From: Pleurocapsa sp. MO_226.B13
Lineage (GTDB): Bacteria > Cyanobacteriota > Cyanobacteriia > Cyanobacteriales > Xenococcaceae
Reading direction: 5' to 3'
Length of the DNA: 10,976 nt
Assembly (NCBI GenBank): GCA_030064795.1
Contig: JASJEI010000076.1
Coordinates: 1-10,976, forward strand
Position 1 is the first letter of the stretch; each line of letters begins with the position of its first letter. This document shows positions 1 through 6,164 of this stretch, piece after piece. Position numbers and translations under genes: made by a program. Under the pieces are notes generated by a model. That model was not told where the DNA came from and made no database searches. It saw only the letters and a program-made list of their open reading frames with translations.

Positions 1-211
1 GCCTAGTTGAAAAAGGTGCGGTCGCTTGTCGAGGGACTACAATCCATACATAGCGTCAATAAATAAATTAAACACTATATGTAGTGGTTGACTTATTTGA
101 TTTTTTCTTAAGTTGTCACCAATGGGCAGGCATTGATTTTTATCACTTCTTCTCTTTAGTTAATTTAGCCGATCTCATTTTGGGTCTATCCAACTGAAAA
201 CCGCTGTAAGT

Positions 212-226
212 TTGGCTTATAGCCAA
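212..226 (-). terminator. stem-loop just after aspC stop (weak terminator candidate)
   Basis: A perfect 6-bp stem with a 3-base loop (TTGGCT-TAT-AGCCAA) begins immediately after the aspC stop codon, which occupies 227-229 on the minus strand. There is no T-run after it in the direction of aspC transcription, so it is not a classical intrinsic terminator. It may instead protect the mRNA 3' end. The rest of 1-211 is AT-rich and shows no gene on either strand. A 16-codon open frame ending near 53 (plus) could be the tail of an upstream gene, but I cannot identify it. Confidence 0.35.
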
Positions 227-1387
227 TCAACCATTAACAAACTCAGCTAATCTTTTAATTCCTTCTTTGATCGTATCCATGTCCGTTGCATAAGAAAAAC
301 GAATACAGTTATCCATGCCAAAGGCAATGCCAGGAATAGCAGCAACCTGTTTGGTTTCTAGTAATTCTTCACAGAAATTGAGAGATTTTTTCCCAGTTTG
401 AGAAATATCAACAAAAAGATAAAAAGCACCATAGGGTTTGGGACAGCTTAATTGAGGAATTGCGTTAATCGCTTCATACATATAACTTCTACGCAGGGCA
501 AAAGCAGAAAGCATCTCTTGGACACATTCTTGAGAAGACTCCAAAGCGGCGATCGCGCCATACTGGGCAAAAGTACAGACATTAGAAGTACTATGACCTT
601 GAATTTTAGCCATTGCCTCGATAATTTCTAAAGGTGCAGCAGCATAACCTACCCGCCAGCCAGTCATCGAATGACTTTTGGCAAAACCATTACTGGTAAT
701 AGTACGAGTAAAGATCTCATCGTCTATCGATCCAATGCTGAGATGTTGAGCATCATCGTAGAGGATTTTTTCGTAAATTTCATCCGAAACTACCAGGATA
801 TCCCGTTCTACAACCACCTTAGCTAAAGCACGAACCTCATCAGGAGCATAAACTGTACCTGTGGGGTTAGAAGGAGAATTGAAGACAAATAACTTCGTTT
901 TGGGAGTGATAGCTTGTTCTAACTGTTCGGGAGTAATCTTGTAGTCATTTTCTGCTAAAGTATCTACTATGATGGGCGTACCGCTTGCCAACTTAACCAT
1001 CTCTGGATAACTCAACCAATAGGGTGCGGGAATGATTACCTCGTCTCCTGGTTCGATTAAAGCTTGCATCAAATTAAATAAAGAAAACTTACCGCCATTG
1101 GTGACAATAATATTTTCCGCTTGATAGTTAAGCTGATTGTCTTTTTTCAGCTTTTTGGCGATCGCTTGTCTCAGTTTTAATTCACCTACAGCAGCACCAT
1201 AGCGCGTTTTTCCTTCATCTAAAGCAGTTTTAGCAGCTTCACAGATATGTTGGGGAGTGGGAAAATCAGGTTCACCCGCACTAAAGCTACAAACATCAAT
1301 TCCCTCGGCTTTCATGGCTTTGGCTTTTGCCGAAATTGCCAAGGTAAGAGATGGTGATACCCGATCGACTCTTGCTGCTAGTTTCAT
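227..1387 (-). CDS. aspC: PLP-dependent aspartate aminotransferase (class I, subgroup Ib)
   Basis: This is a cytoplasmic PLP enzyme that moves the amino group between aspartate and 2-oxoglutarate. Members of subgroup Ib often also act on prephenate in aromatic amino acid synthesis. Numbering from a GTG at 1417, the key motifs are SAGEPDF near 46-52, SPSNPTG at 181-187 with the conserved Asn184, SDEIY at 211-215 (Asp212 and Tyr215 contact PLP), the Schiff-base Lys247 in [14 protein letters not shown], and Arg373 in CIRFSYA, which binds the substrate alpha-carboxylate. The protein is complete. I prefer the ATG at 1387 (386 aa) over the GTG at 1417 (396 aa). Homologues usually begin MKLAARV, and a TATAAT box at 1432-1437 would leave almost no leader before the GTG. 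No co-transcribed neighbour is visible. The family call is firm; the exact substrate preference is inferred. Confidence 0.94.
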   Translation of the reverse strand: MKLAARVDRVSPSLTLAISAKAKAMKAEGIDVCSFSAGEPDFPTPQHICEAAKTALDEGKTRYGAAVGELKLRQAIAKKLKKDNQLNYQAENIIVTNGGKFSLFNLMQALIEPGDEVIIPAPYWLSYPEMVKLASGTPIIVDTLAENDYKITPEQLEQAITPKTKLFVFNSPSNPTGTVYAPDEVRALAKVVVERDILVVSDEIYEKILYDDAQHLSIGSIDDEIFTRTITSNGFAKSHSMTGWRVGYAAAPLEIIEAMAKIQGHSTSNVCTFAQYGAIAALESSQECVQEMLSAFALRRSYMYEAINAIPQLSCPKPYGAFYLFVDISQTGKKSLNFCEELLETKQVAAIPGIAFGMDNCIRFSYATDMDTIKEGIKRLAEFVNG

Positions 1388-1431
1388 GTCCTTCAAACCC
1401 AAGATATTCTGTTGCACCCACTAAATTGATT

Positions 1432-1437
1432 ATTATA
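1432..1437 (-). promoter_or_regulatory. -10 box of the likely aspC promoter
   Basis: On the minus strand this reads TATAAT, a perfect -10 hexamer. The -35 position upstream has only a poor match. Transcription would begin near 1425, giving a leader of about 38 bases before the ATG at 1387 but only about 8 before the GTG at 1417. This supports the shorter AspC. Confidence 0.45.
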
Positions 1438-1576
1438 GTGTCCCAAAGACTTAAGATGTTAGTTGATATCCTGGCACTTTTCTTTACATTTCCTTTGAAT
1501 GTCAGCGGATCGGGATTTTTGTAGCGATCGCTTTCCATAGTGCTTTAACAAGCTTAATTTTCTGCATTAAATTTGT

Positions 1577-1652
1577 CTCTCGTTTATCCTCAAAGCGACG
1601 AGGACAAGTCCCCATCGCATACGGGGGCAAAGGCGCGAAGGCTCGAAGAGAG
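1577..1652. repeat. cluster of short inverted repeats (structured intergenic patch)
   Basis: Two hairpins sit side by side. One is TCCTC/GAGGA at 1587-1604 with an 8-base loop. The other is a 6-bp stem at 1608-1628 with a 9-base loop and one G-T pair. Both lie between distant arms CTCTC (1577-1581) and GAGAG (1648-1652). The size recalls a cloverleaf, but there is no T-arm consensus, no 7-base anticodon loop and no CCA-side acceptor, so it is not a tRNA. It could be a small structured RNA or a decayed repeat element. Confidence 0.25.
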
Positions 1653-1689
1653 TTGTTTGTTTGGCGTTGTTCAGTTCTTACTTTTCCCG

Positions 1690-1851
1690 TTAAGTGTTTC
1701 TGGCAAGCTGCCAGCCTTCACAAAGGTCGTGTAATTTTAGCCAACCACGCTCCTGAACTTGAATGCCAATGGGAGTCTTACGACGATGTTCGAGATAACC
1801 ACCCAGATAAGCAACATAAGGAGAATGAATCGCTATAGTCGAGGGAGGCAT
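1690..1851 (-). CDS. unrecognised 53-aa reading frame, possibly a gene remnant
   Basis: The frame starts ATG at 1849-1851 and stops TAA at 1690-1692, starting MPPSTIAIHS and ending WQLARNT. It is rich in ordinary globular-protein residues (ERGWLKLHDLCEGWQLA), which looks more like real coding than noise. The open frame also continues upstream of the ATG to a TAG near 1935. No good ribosome site precedes the ATG, and I recognise no family. It may be the C-terminal end of a decayed gene or a small independent protein. The plus-strand frame across the same bases looks like its shadow. Confidence 0.25.
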   Translation of the reverse strand: MPPSTIAIHSPYVAYLGGYLEHRRKTPIGIQVQERGWLKLHDLCEGWQLARNT

Positions 1852-1900
1852 ATCAGAGGGCGATCGCGTCTCTTGAAAATTAAGGTTTAATTTAAAAAAC

Positions 1901-1930
1901 TTGGGGGATAAAATAATTATGAGCTATAAT
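1901..1930 (+). promoter_or_regulatory. likely promoter of the Nif11 gene
   Basis: A perfect -10 hexamer TATAAT lies at 1925-1930. An imperfect -35, TTGGGG at 1901-1906, is 18 bases upstream. Transcription would start near 1937, giving an untranslated leader of about 90 bases that is A/T-rich. Confidence 0.4.
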
Positions 1931-2026
1931 TAAATAGGTTAATATAAGTAAAATTTATGTTAACTCGGATGTGAAAAGTTATTTAAACATCTAAAAAAAT
2001 TCGTCCTTGTAAGAGGAGGCAAAATC

Positions 2027-2260
2027 ATGACTGCGGAAAATGCTGCTCGAATCTACAAAAAGGTAGAGCAAGCCCAGGCTCAACAGGAAAGACAGAAAGC
2101 ACTTAGCAATCCAGAAGCTTTCATTAAGCTGGCTGTAGCCAGAGGCTATGCCTTCACAGTCAAAAATTTAAAGACTCAACTCAGCCAATTGTCTGATGAG
2201 GAGGTGGCAGGTATTTTTAATCCAGGTATTCCACCAAGGCGACATCTTTTCCCCAAATAA
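2027..2260 (+). CDS. Nif11-domain small protein (leader-peptide-like)
   Basis: This 77-aa protein starts at an ATG with AGGAGG at 2014-2019, seven bases away, so the start is secure. Residues 1 to about 58 match the Nif11 fold: an amphipathic N-terminal helix (AARIYKKVEQA), a NPEAFIKLAVARGY core, an FTVKNLKTQL turn-helix, then an LSDEEVAG helix end. The last 16 residues form a basic, proline-rich tail, FNPGIPPRRHLFPK. Nif11 domains occur in nitrogen-fixation regions and as leaders of ribosomally made peptide natural products. Here the tail has no Cys, Ser or Thr, so a lanthipeptide core is unlikely, and no modifying enzyme or peptidase-transporter is visible. It is probably monocistronic, with its own promoter and terminator. 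The Nif11 family call is fairly sure; the function is unknown. Confidence 0.85.
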   Translation: MTAENAARIYKKVEQAQAQQERQKALSNPEAFIKLAVARGYAFTVKNLKTQLSQLSDEEVAGIFNPGIPPRRHLFPK

Positions 2261-2282
2261 AAAAATTATAGAATTCTTAAAC

Positions 2283-2316
2283 AAGCGTCTCACTTAATCT
2301 AGTCGGGACGCTTTTT
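2283..2316 (+). terminator. intrinsic terminator of the Nif11 gene
   Basis: A 7-bp stem, AAGCGTC (2283-2289) with GACGCTT (2307-2313), is followed by further T residues to 2316. It lies 22 bases after the Nif11 stop codon, as expected for a rho-independent terminator. Confidence 0.8.
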
Positions 2317-2344
2317 GCTATAGATACGACTCAATACTTATAAG
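2315..2344 (+). promoter_or_regulatory. possible promoter of the broken rubredoxin gene
   Basis: TTGCTA at 2315-2320 and TATAAG at 2339-2344 are separated by 18 bases and lie 35 bases upstream of the rubredoxin ATG. Both hexamers are imperfect. If active, it would now transcribe a truncated gene and run antisense into the 3' end of the YdjM-like gene. Confidence 0.3.
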
Positions 2345-2379
2345 ATTACAATTATTGAATTATTGAGAGAAGAAACATC

Positions 2380-2470
2380 ATGAAATATATTTGCTCAGTT
2401 TGTGGCTACGAATACGACCCAGAAGTAGGCGATCGCCTATAGCGGTATTGACCCAGGAACAGATATTTTT
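2380..2470 (+). pseudogene. rubredoxin, frameshifted and 3'-truncated
   Basis: The ATG at 2380 opens MKYICSVCGYEYDPEVGD, a textbook rubredoxin N-terminus with the first metal knuckle CxxCG at Cys5 and Cys8. The frame then stops at TAG 2440-2442 after 20 codons. A one-base shift inside a HIP1 octamer (2430-2437) restores SGIDPGTDIF, the expected next rubredoxin segment, up to about 2470. After that the similarity ends, and the second CPxCG knuckle is absent. Intact rubredoxins are about 50-60 aa, so at least the C-terminal half is missing. It cannot bind iron as it stands. The bases beyond 2470 belong to the convergent YdjM-like gene, which points to a deletion joining the two. Confidence 0.8.
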
Positions 2471-3484
2471 ACTTCCAAAGTTCCAACTGCATACTGCTCT
2501 TTCATAAGCGCGATCGCCTTATCCAAACTACAATAACTAAACTTAATCCTGCTCCCACTCAAAACCGCCGTAGCCATTTGATTAGGCTCGATGGGAATCC
2601 TGACATCTTCGGGAAAGTCTACCGTTAATTCGACCTTTATGTAGATGTCAGCACCAGGATAAGCCTGTTGTAGTTTTTCCAGTTCTGGGATCGCATCTTC
2701 ATCATTAAAGGTCAGATTACTGATTTCAGTGGTGGCAGCTTCGCCAATATCAGTAGTTAACCGCTCGACTATTATCTGTTATATGTTCGTTGGTCTTATA
2801 GATTCCCTGTCCGTCACCGACGATAAATTCTTTACCCTCATTGCCTAATATTAGATACCGACCATCGGCGGGAGTTCTATCTGATGTCCAATAACCTGTG
2901 ATGCTCGCGTATACTTTATTGGTACTGGCGTTCTCGTTATATATCCGCACGATACCATCTCTTAAGCCTAGATTCTGGGAGACTTTCTGAGTTATGCCCC
3001 CACCATTAGCTAGATAAATTCCCAAACAGAGAAGAGCGATCGCAATTGCTAAAACCCATAACTCACCAGCCCCACCAGTTTTTAACCTCCGTCGCGGATT
3101 GCTAACGCTGATTGCCCAGGCGGGATTTGGATAAAACAATTGTACTCCTTGCTTGGTGAAAGTATCGGAGAAATAAGCCAGTAGATGACCTAGAGGTAAA
3201 GCGATCGCAGCCTTGATATCCCCTAGTAAAAAATGGCTGAGCAGGAGAGAGACAGCAGTTATACCCGCAGTAGCCAGAAGAGAATGAGTAATTGAACGAT
3301 GGGGAAAACGATCCTCAATCCAGGAACTAATCGGAAAGCAGATTTTACCGATGGTTGAAGTAGTAGTGTCCAAGTCTGGTAGTTGAGAGCCAAGTATAGC
3401 CAAACCTAGAGATAATGGGCTTGCCGTTCCCAGAATTAAAGATTTTCCCGCTGCTGCGATCGCTGCATGGGTAATGGACATCAT
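2437..3484 (-). pseudogene. YdjM/DUF457-type membrane metal-dependent hydrolase, frameshifted, 3' end lost
   Basis: The first 244 codons (3484 down to 2750) give a YdjM-family inner-membrane protein. Visible are His6, SQLPDLD with Asp37 and Asp39, HRSITHS at 62-68, and a later His100/Asp107 pair in GHLLAYFSDTFTKQG; these are the family's putative metal ligands. Hydrophobic stretches near 68-88, 92-105 and 141-160 suggest membrane segments. The frame ends ERA-type at NSRAVNY. In another frame from 2778 down to 2437 the protein continues (ERLTTDIGEAATTEISNL through LDKAIALMKEQYAVGTLEVKI), matching the extended C-terminal domain of cyanobacterial members. Removing one base near 2770 rejoins the two. 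The C-terminal piece then meets the rubredoxin remnant near 2465. Two ATG codons (3484 and 3481) are possible starts. The membrane half may still be made. A sequencing error at the frameshift cannot be excluded. Confidence 0.78.
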
Positions 3485-3512
3485 AGGCTGTAAAGAGTAG
3501 AGTTACTTTTTA

Positions 3513-3595
3513 CCAGTTTGATTTGGGAAACTGGCGAGCGTCAGTTATCTGGCTCACCAGAGGTAAAATTCTAGGTACTCTCGGTGCGCTCGCCA
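3513..3595. promoter_or_regulatory. inverted repeats in the divergent intergenic region
   Basis: Between the YdjM-like gene and the acyltransferase lie a 7-bp stem-loop (CCAGTTT 3513-3519 with AAACTGG 3528-3534) and a perfect 9-bp inverted repeat, TGGCGAGCG (3532-3540) and CGCTCGCCA (3587-3595), 46 bases apart. A possible -10 box TAAAAT sits at 3564-3569 between the long arms. The layout suits a shared operator or a structured leader for the acyltransferase. No regulator is encoded nearby, so the role is speculative. Confidence 0.35.
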
Positions 3596-3616
3596 CTAAA
3601 CAATACGGAAAGAGTA

Positions 3617-4738
3617 ATGAGCGATAACAACAGACGTTATGACATTGATTGGCTTAGAGTGCTTGCCACGTTCACAATCTTCTTCTTTCATTGTGCGAGG
3701 TTTTTTGATGAGGAAAACTGGCATATCAAGAACGAGCGGTTAGATTTGGGGATGAGTATATTCGTTGGCATCGTGAGTCAATGGATCATGCCTCTATTTT
3801 TTGTGCTTTCTGCTAAAAGTGCTTATTATGCTCTGAGTCACCGAACAGATAGGCAGTATCTTCAGGAAAGATTCAAACGGCTTGTCATCCCCCTTCTCTT
3901 CGGCATATTTGTTCTCATACCGCCACAGGTCTACATTGAACGTCTGAGTCACTCACAGTTCTCTGGCTCGTTTATTCAGTTCTTTCCTCACTATTTCGAT
4001 GGCTTTTATGCCTTTGGGGGCAATTTTGCCTGGATGGGTCTTCATCTGTGGTATCTGGAAATCCTGTTCATTTTTTCACTACTCACCCTACCCTTCTTCC
4101 GCTATCTCAGAAGAGAAACGGTGGGTCAGAAAATTTCTCAAACAGCTAATTTTTTCGCTCGACCTGGTGTCATCTTCTTGCTTGCCATTCCCTTGAGCAG
4201 CAGCGAACTGTTGGTTAATTTGCAGCCAGACGGTATTGGCAGGAGAGATTTTGGCGGTTGGAGTCTTTTGACCTACTTACTCTTTTTCCTCTTGGGTTAC
4301 TCGCTCTCCTGTGATGAGAGGTTTCAGCAGAGCATCGAAAGGCATAGAGCGTTCGCCCTAGTCCTGGGTATAATCACAACTAATGTCGGGTTGAGCTTGC
4401 AGATGTCTGGATACTCCACCCGTGGATTCCTCTTCGCGCTTCTACGGGCTTTCAATTCCTGGTTTTGGCTGGTTGCCATACTTGGCTTTGGAAGTAAATA
4501 TCTTACCTTCAGCAATCCGCTACTGAGGTACGCAAACAAAGCAGTGTTACCATTTTACATTTTGCATCAGACGGCGATCGTCATCATTGGTTTTTTGATT
4601 GTCAGTTGGGATGCCAGCGTGATGGTGAAGTATCTCGTTCTCAGTACATCGTCATTTGTGGTGATTGTTGCCTTATATGAATTGGTAGTCAAGCGGTTCA
4701 AAGTTTGGCGATTCTTGTTTGGAATGAAAGATACATAG
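3617..4738 (+). CDS. acyltransferase 3 family membrane protein
   Basis: This integral membrane protein transfers acyl groups (often acetyl or succinyl) to an extracytoplasmic glycan or lipid; the substrate here is unknown. From the ATG at 3617 it is 373 aa. That start has GGAAAG a few bases upstream, and a GTG at 3584 would fall inside an inverted repeat. It opens with RYDIDWLRVLATFTIFFFHC, whose His25 at the end of the first membrane segment is the conserved catalytic His of the family. RFKRLVIPLLFG follows helix 2, and LPFYILHQTAIVI near the C-terminus is typical. I see about ten hydrophobic segments and no periplasmic SGNH domain. Length fits the family. It contains no full HIP1 octamer, unlike most nearby genes, which may mean later arrival. 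It does not obviously work with the downstream sugar genes. Confidence 0.88.
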   Translation: MSDNNRRYDIDWLRVLATFTIFFFHCARFFDEENWHIKNERLDLGMSIFVGIVSQWIMPLFFVLSAKSAYYALSHRTDRQYLQERFKRLVIPLLFGIFVLIPPQVYIERLSHSQFSGSFIQFFPHYFDGFYAFGGNFAWMGLHLWYLEILFIFSLLTLPFFRYLRRETVGQKISQTANFFARPGVIFLLAIPLSSSELLVNLQPDGIGRRDFGGWSLLTYLLFFLLGYSLSCDERFQQSIERHRAFALVLGIITTNVGLSLQMSGYSTRGFLFALLRAFNSWFWLVAILGFGSKYLTFSNPLLRYANKAVLPFYILHQTAIVIIGFLIVSWDASVMVKYLVLSTSSFVVIVALYELVVKRFKVWRFLFGMKDT

Positions 4739-4838
4739 TAAATTATCATTGTCCTAAGTATCCAGATTAATTTATTTTCATACAAGTGTTACCATTACTT
4801 AGCAAAGCTCAAAACATCTAGTTTATTTAGGTTTAATA

Positions 4839-6089
4839 GTGGCCCAGGTAGTAGTCGAAAACGTCTATAAAAGCTACTCTCGCTCTCAAACGGATCGCAG
4901 TGATGGATCTAAATCGGCGCAGATCGAAGGAATAAATGCCGACTCGGTTAAATCCAAGCAGGTTAGCGTGTTGCGGGATATTAATTTTACGGTAGAAGAT
5001 GGTGAGTTTTTGGTTTTGGTTGGGCCTTCTGGTTGTGGTAAAAGTACTCTGTTACGTTTATTAGCTGGTTTGGAAGCATTGACAGGAGGAAATATTAGAA
5101 TTGGCGATCGCCTGGTTAACGATTTACCTCCAAAAGCTAGGGATATTGCCATGGTGTTTCAAAATTATGCTTTGTATCCCCATCTAAATATCTATGACAA
5201 TATTGCTTTTGGTTTGCGACGCAATAGTAAGACTGGGGAACAAGATAAAGTCTTAGAAGATATCTTGACAGCCACAACCCGACATTTGCCTCGCAGTTTA
5301 AGATATATGTCGGCGAAAGAGAAAGACGTTCGGGATAGGGTGAGGTATGTTGCCAGTTTATTACAAATTGAAACTTTATTATCTCGTTTACCCAAAGAAC
5401 TTTCAGGGGGACAAAAACAAAGAGTAGCATTAGGTAGGGCGATCGCCCGTAACCCCCAGGTTTTTTTGATGGATGAACCTTTATCAAACCTCGATGCCAA
5501 ACTTCGCACTCAAACCCGCGCTCAAATTGTCAAACTCCAGCGACAGTTAAAGACAACTACTATTTATGTTACCCACGATCAGACAGAAGCAATGACTATG
5601 GGCGATCGCATTGCGGTAATGAATAACGGACAAATTCAACAAATTGCTCCTCCCCTAGAAATATACAATCGTCCTGCCAATCGTTTTGTAGCCGAGTTTA
5701 TTGGTTCGCCACCGATGAATTTTTTACCTGTAGATTTGGCGAGTCCTTTGAGACTGGTACATCAATGTTTTGAGCTTACTTTACCCGCAACTTGGCAACA
5801 ATCTCTCCAGTCTATACGAGCAAGATCTTTAATCTTGGGGATTCGTCCTCAACATTTATCTTTAACAAAAGAGAGCAAATCGAGCATTCAAATTGAGGTA
5901 GATTTAGTAGAGGCATTGGGTAACGAAACCTATGTTACTGCTCATTTAGTAGCAGATATTAATGCAACCTTAACCGTATCTCTGCCATCAGATAAACCCG
6001 TCGCCATTGGTGACATCCTCTGGTTGGCTGTAGATCTGGCTAAAATCCATCTTTTTATAGTTGATGATGGACGGGCGATCGCTCTTTAA
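4839..6089 (+). CDS. ABC transporter ATP-binding protein, MalK/UgpC-type sugar importer
   Basis: This cytoplasmic ATPase would power uptake of a sugar or similar solute. In the 416 aa I see Walker A GPSGCGKST (62-70), Q-loop Gln108, signature LSGGQ (188-192), Walker B VFLMDEP with Glu213, D-loop SNLDAKL, and the switch His246 in VTHDQTEAMTM. The C-terminal third (from about 285) matches the TOBE regulatory domain of MalK-like proteins, including LGIRPQHL. Two extra segments stand out: about 28 residues at 15-43 and about 45 at 128-172 before the signature. The start is GTG at 4839 with only a weak ribosome site. No permease or binding protein is adjacent, so it may serve transporters encoded elsewhere, as UgpC/MsmX-type ATPases can. 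The GH13 gene follows 75 bases downstream on the same strand, which suggests a shared operon and an alpha-glucan or glucoside substrate. The exact substrate is inferred. Confidence 0.92.
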   Translation: MAQVVVENVYKSYSRSQTDRSDGSKSAQIEGINADSVKSKQVSVLRDINFTVEDGEFLVLVGPSGCGKSTLLRLLAGLEALTGGNIRIGDRLVNDLPPKARDIAMVFQNYALYPHLNIYDNIAFGLRRNSKTGEQDKVLEDILTATTRHLPRSLRYMSAKEKDVRDRVRYVASLLQIETLLSRLPKELSGGQKQRVALGRAIARNPQVFLMDEPLSNLDAKLRTQTRAQIVKLQRQLKTTTIYVTHDQTEAMTMGDRIAVMNNGQIQQIAPPLEIYNRPANRFVAEFIGSPPMNFLPVDLASPLRLVHQCFELTLPATWQQSLQSIRARSLILGIRPQHLSLTKESKSSIQIEVDLVEALGNETYVTAHLVADINATLTVSLPSDKPVAIGDILWLAVDLAKIHLFIVDDGRAIAL

Positions 6090-6164
6090 TAATTACAATC
6101 GAGATTTTCTGGTGTATTCACAGATTACGAAGTTCGCACCAAAAAATAGTAAACAAGAATAACC

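Larger units (their letters stand above)
1388..2026. other. gene-poor intergenic stretch
   Basis: This stretch of about 640 bases between aspC and the Nif11 gene has no recognised gene. It holds the aspC promoter (near 1432), a patch with several possible stem-loops (1577-1652), an unrecognised 53-codon minus-strand frame (1690-1851) and a likely promoter for the Nif11 gene (1901-1930). Two HIP1 octamers also occur here. A 21-codon minus-strand frame around 1510-1575 encodes a basic, amphipathic-looking peptide, but it lacks a convincing ribosome site and I do not call it. Confidence 0.6.

Noticed and set aside
1296..1538. 80-codon minus-strand frame overlapping the 5' end of aspC in another frame
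   Set aside because: Most of its second half is the out-of-frame reading of aspC, the first half covers the aspC promoter, and no family or ribosome site supports it.
1577..1652. tRNA-like size and arm layout
   Set aside because: There is no T-loop consensus, no 7-base anticodon loop and no proper acceptor stem.
1653..1838. 61-codon plus-strand frame
   Set aside because: It lies opposite the more protein-like minus-strand frame at 1690-1851, has no ribosome site, and its composition looks random.
2027..2260. Full RiPP biosynthetic cluster around the Nif11 gene
   Set aside because: No lanthipeptide synthetase, radical SAM maturase, peptidase-transporter or second precursor is present in the window.
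5137..5509. Two minus-strand frames of over 100 codons inside the ABC ATPase gene
   Set aside because: They are antisense shadows of a gene with complete ATPase motifs on the plus strand.
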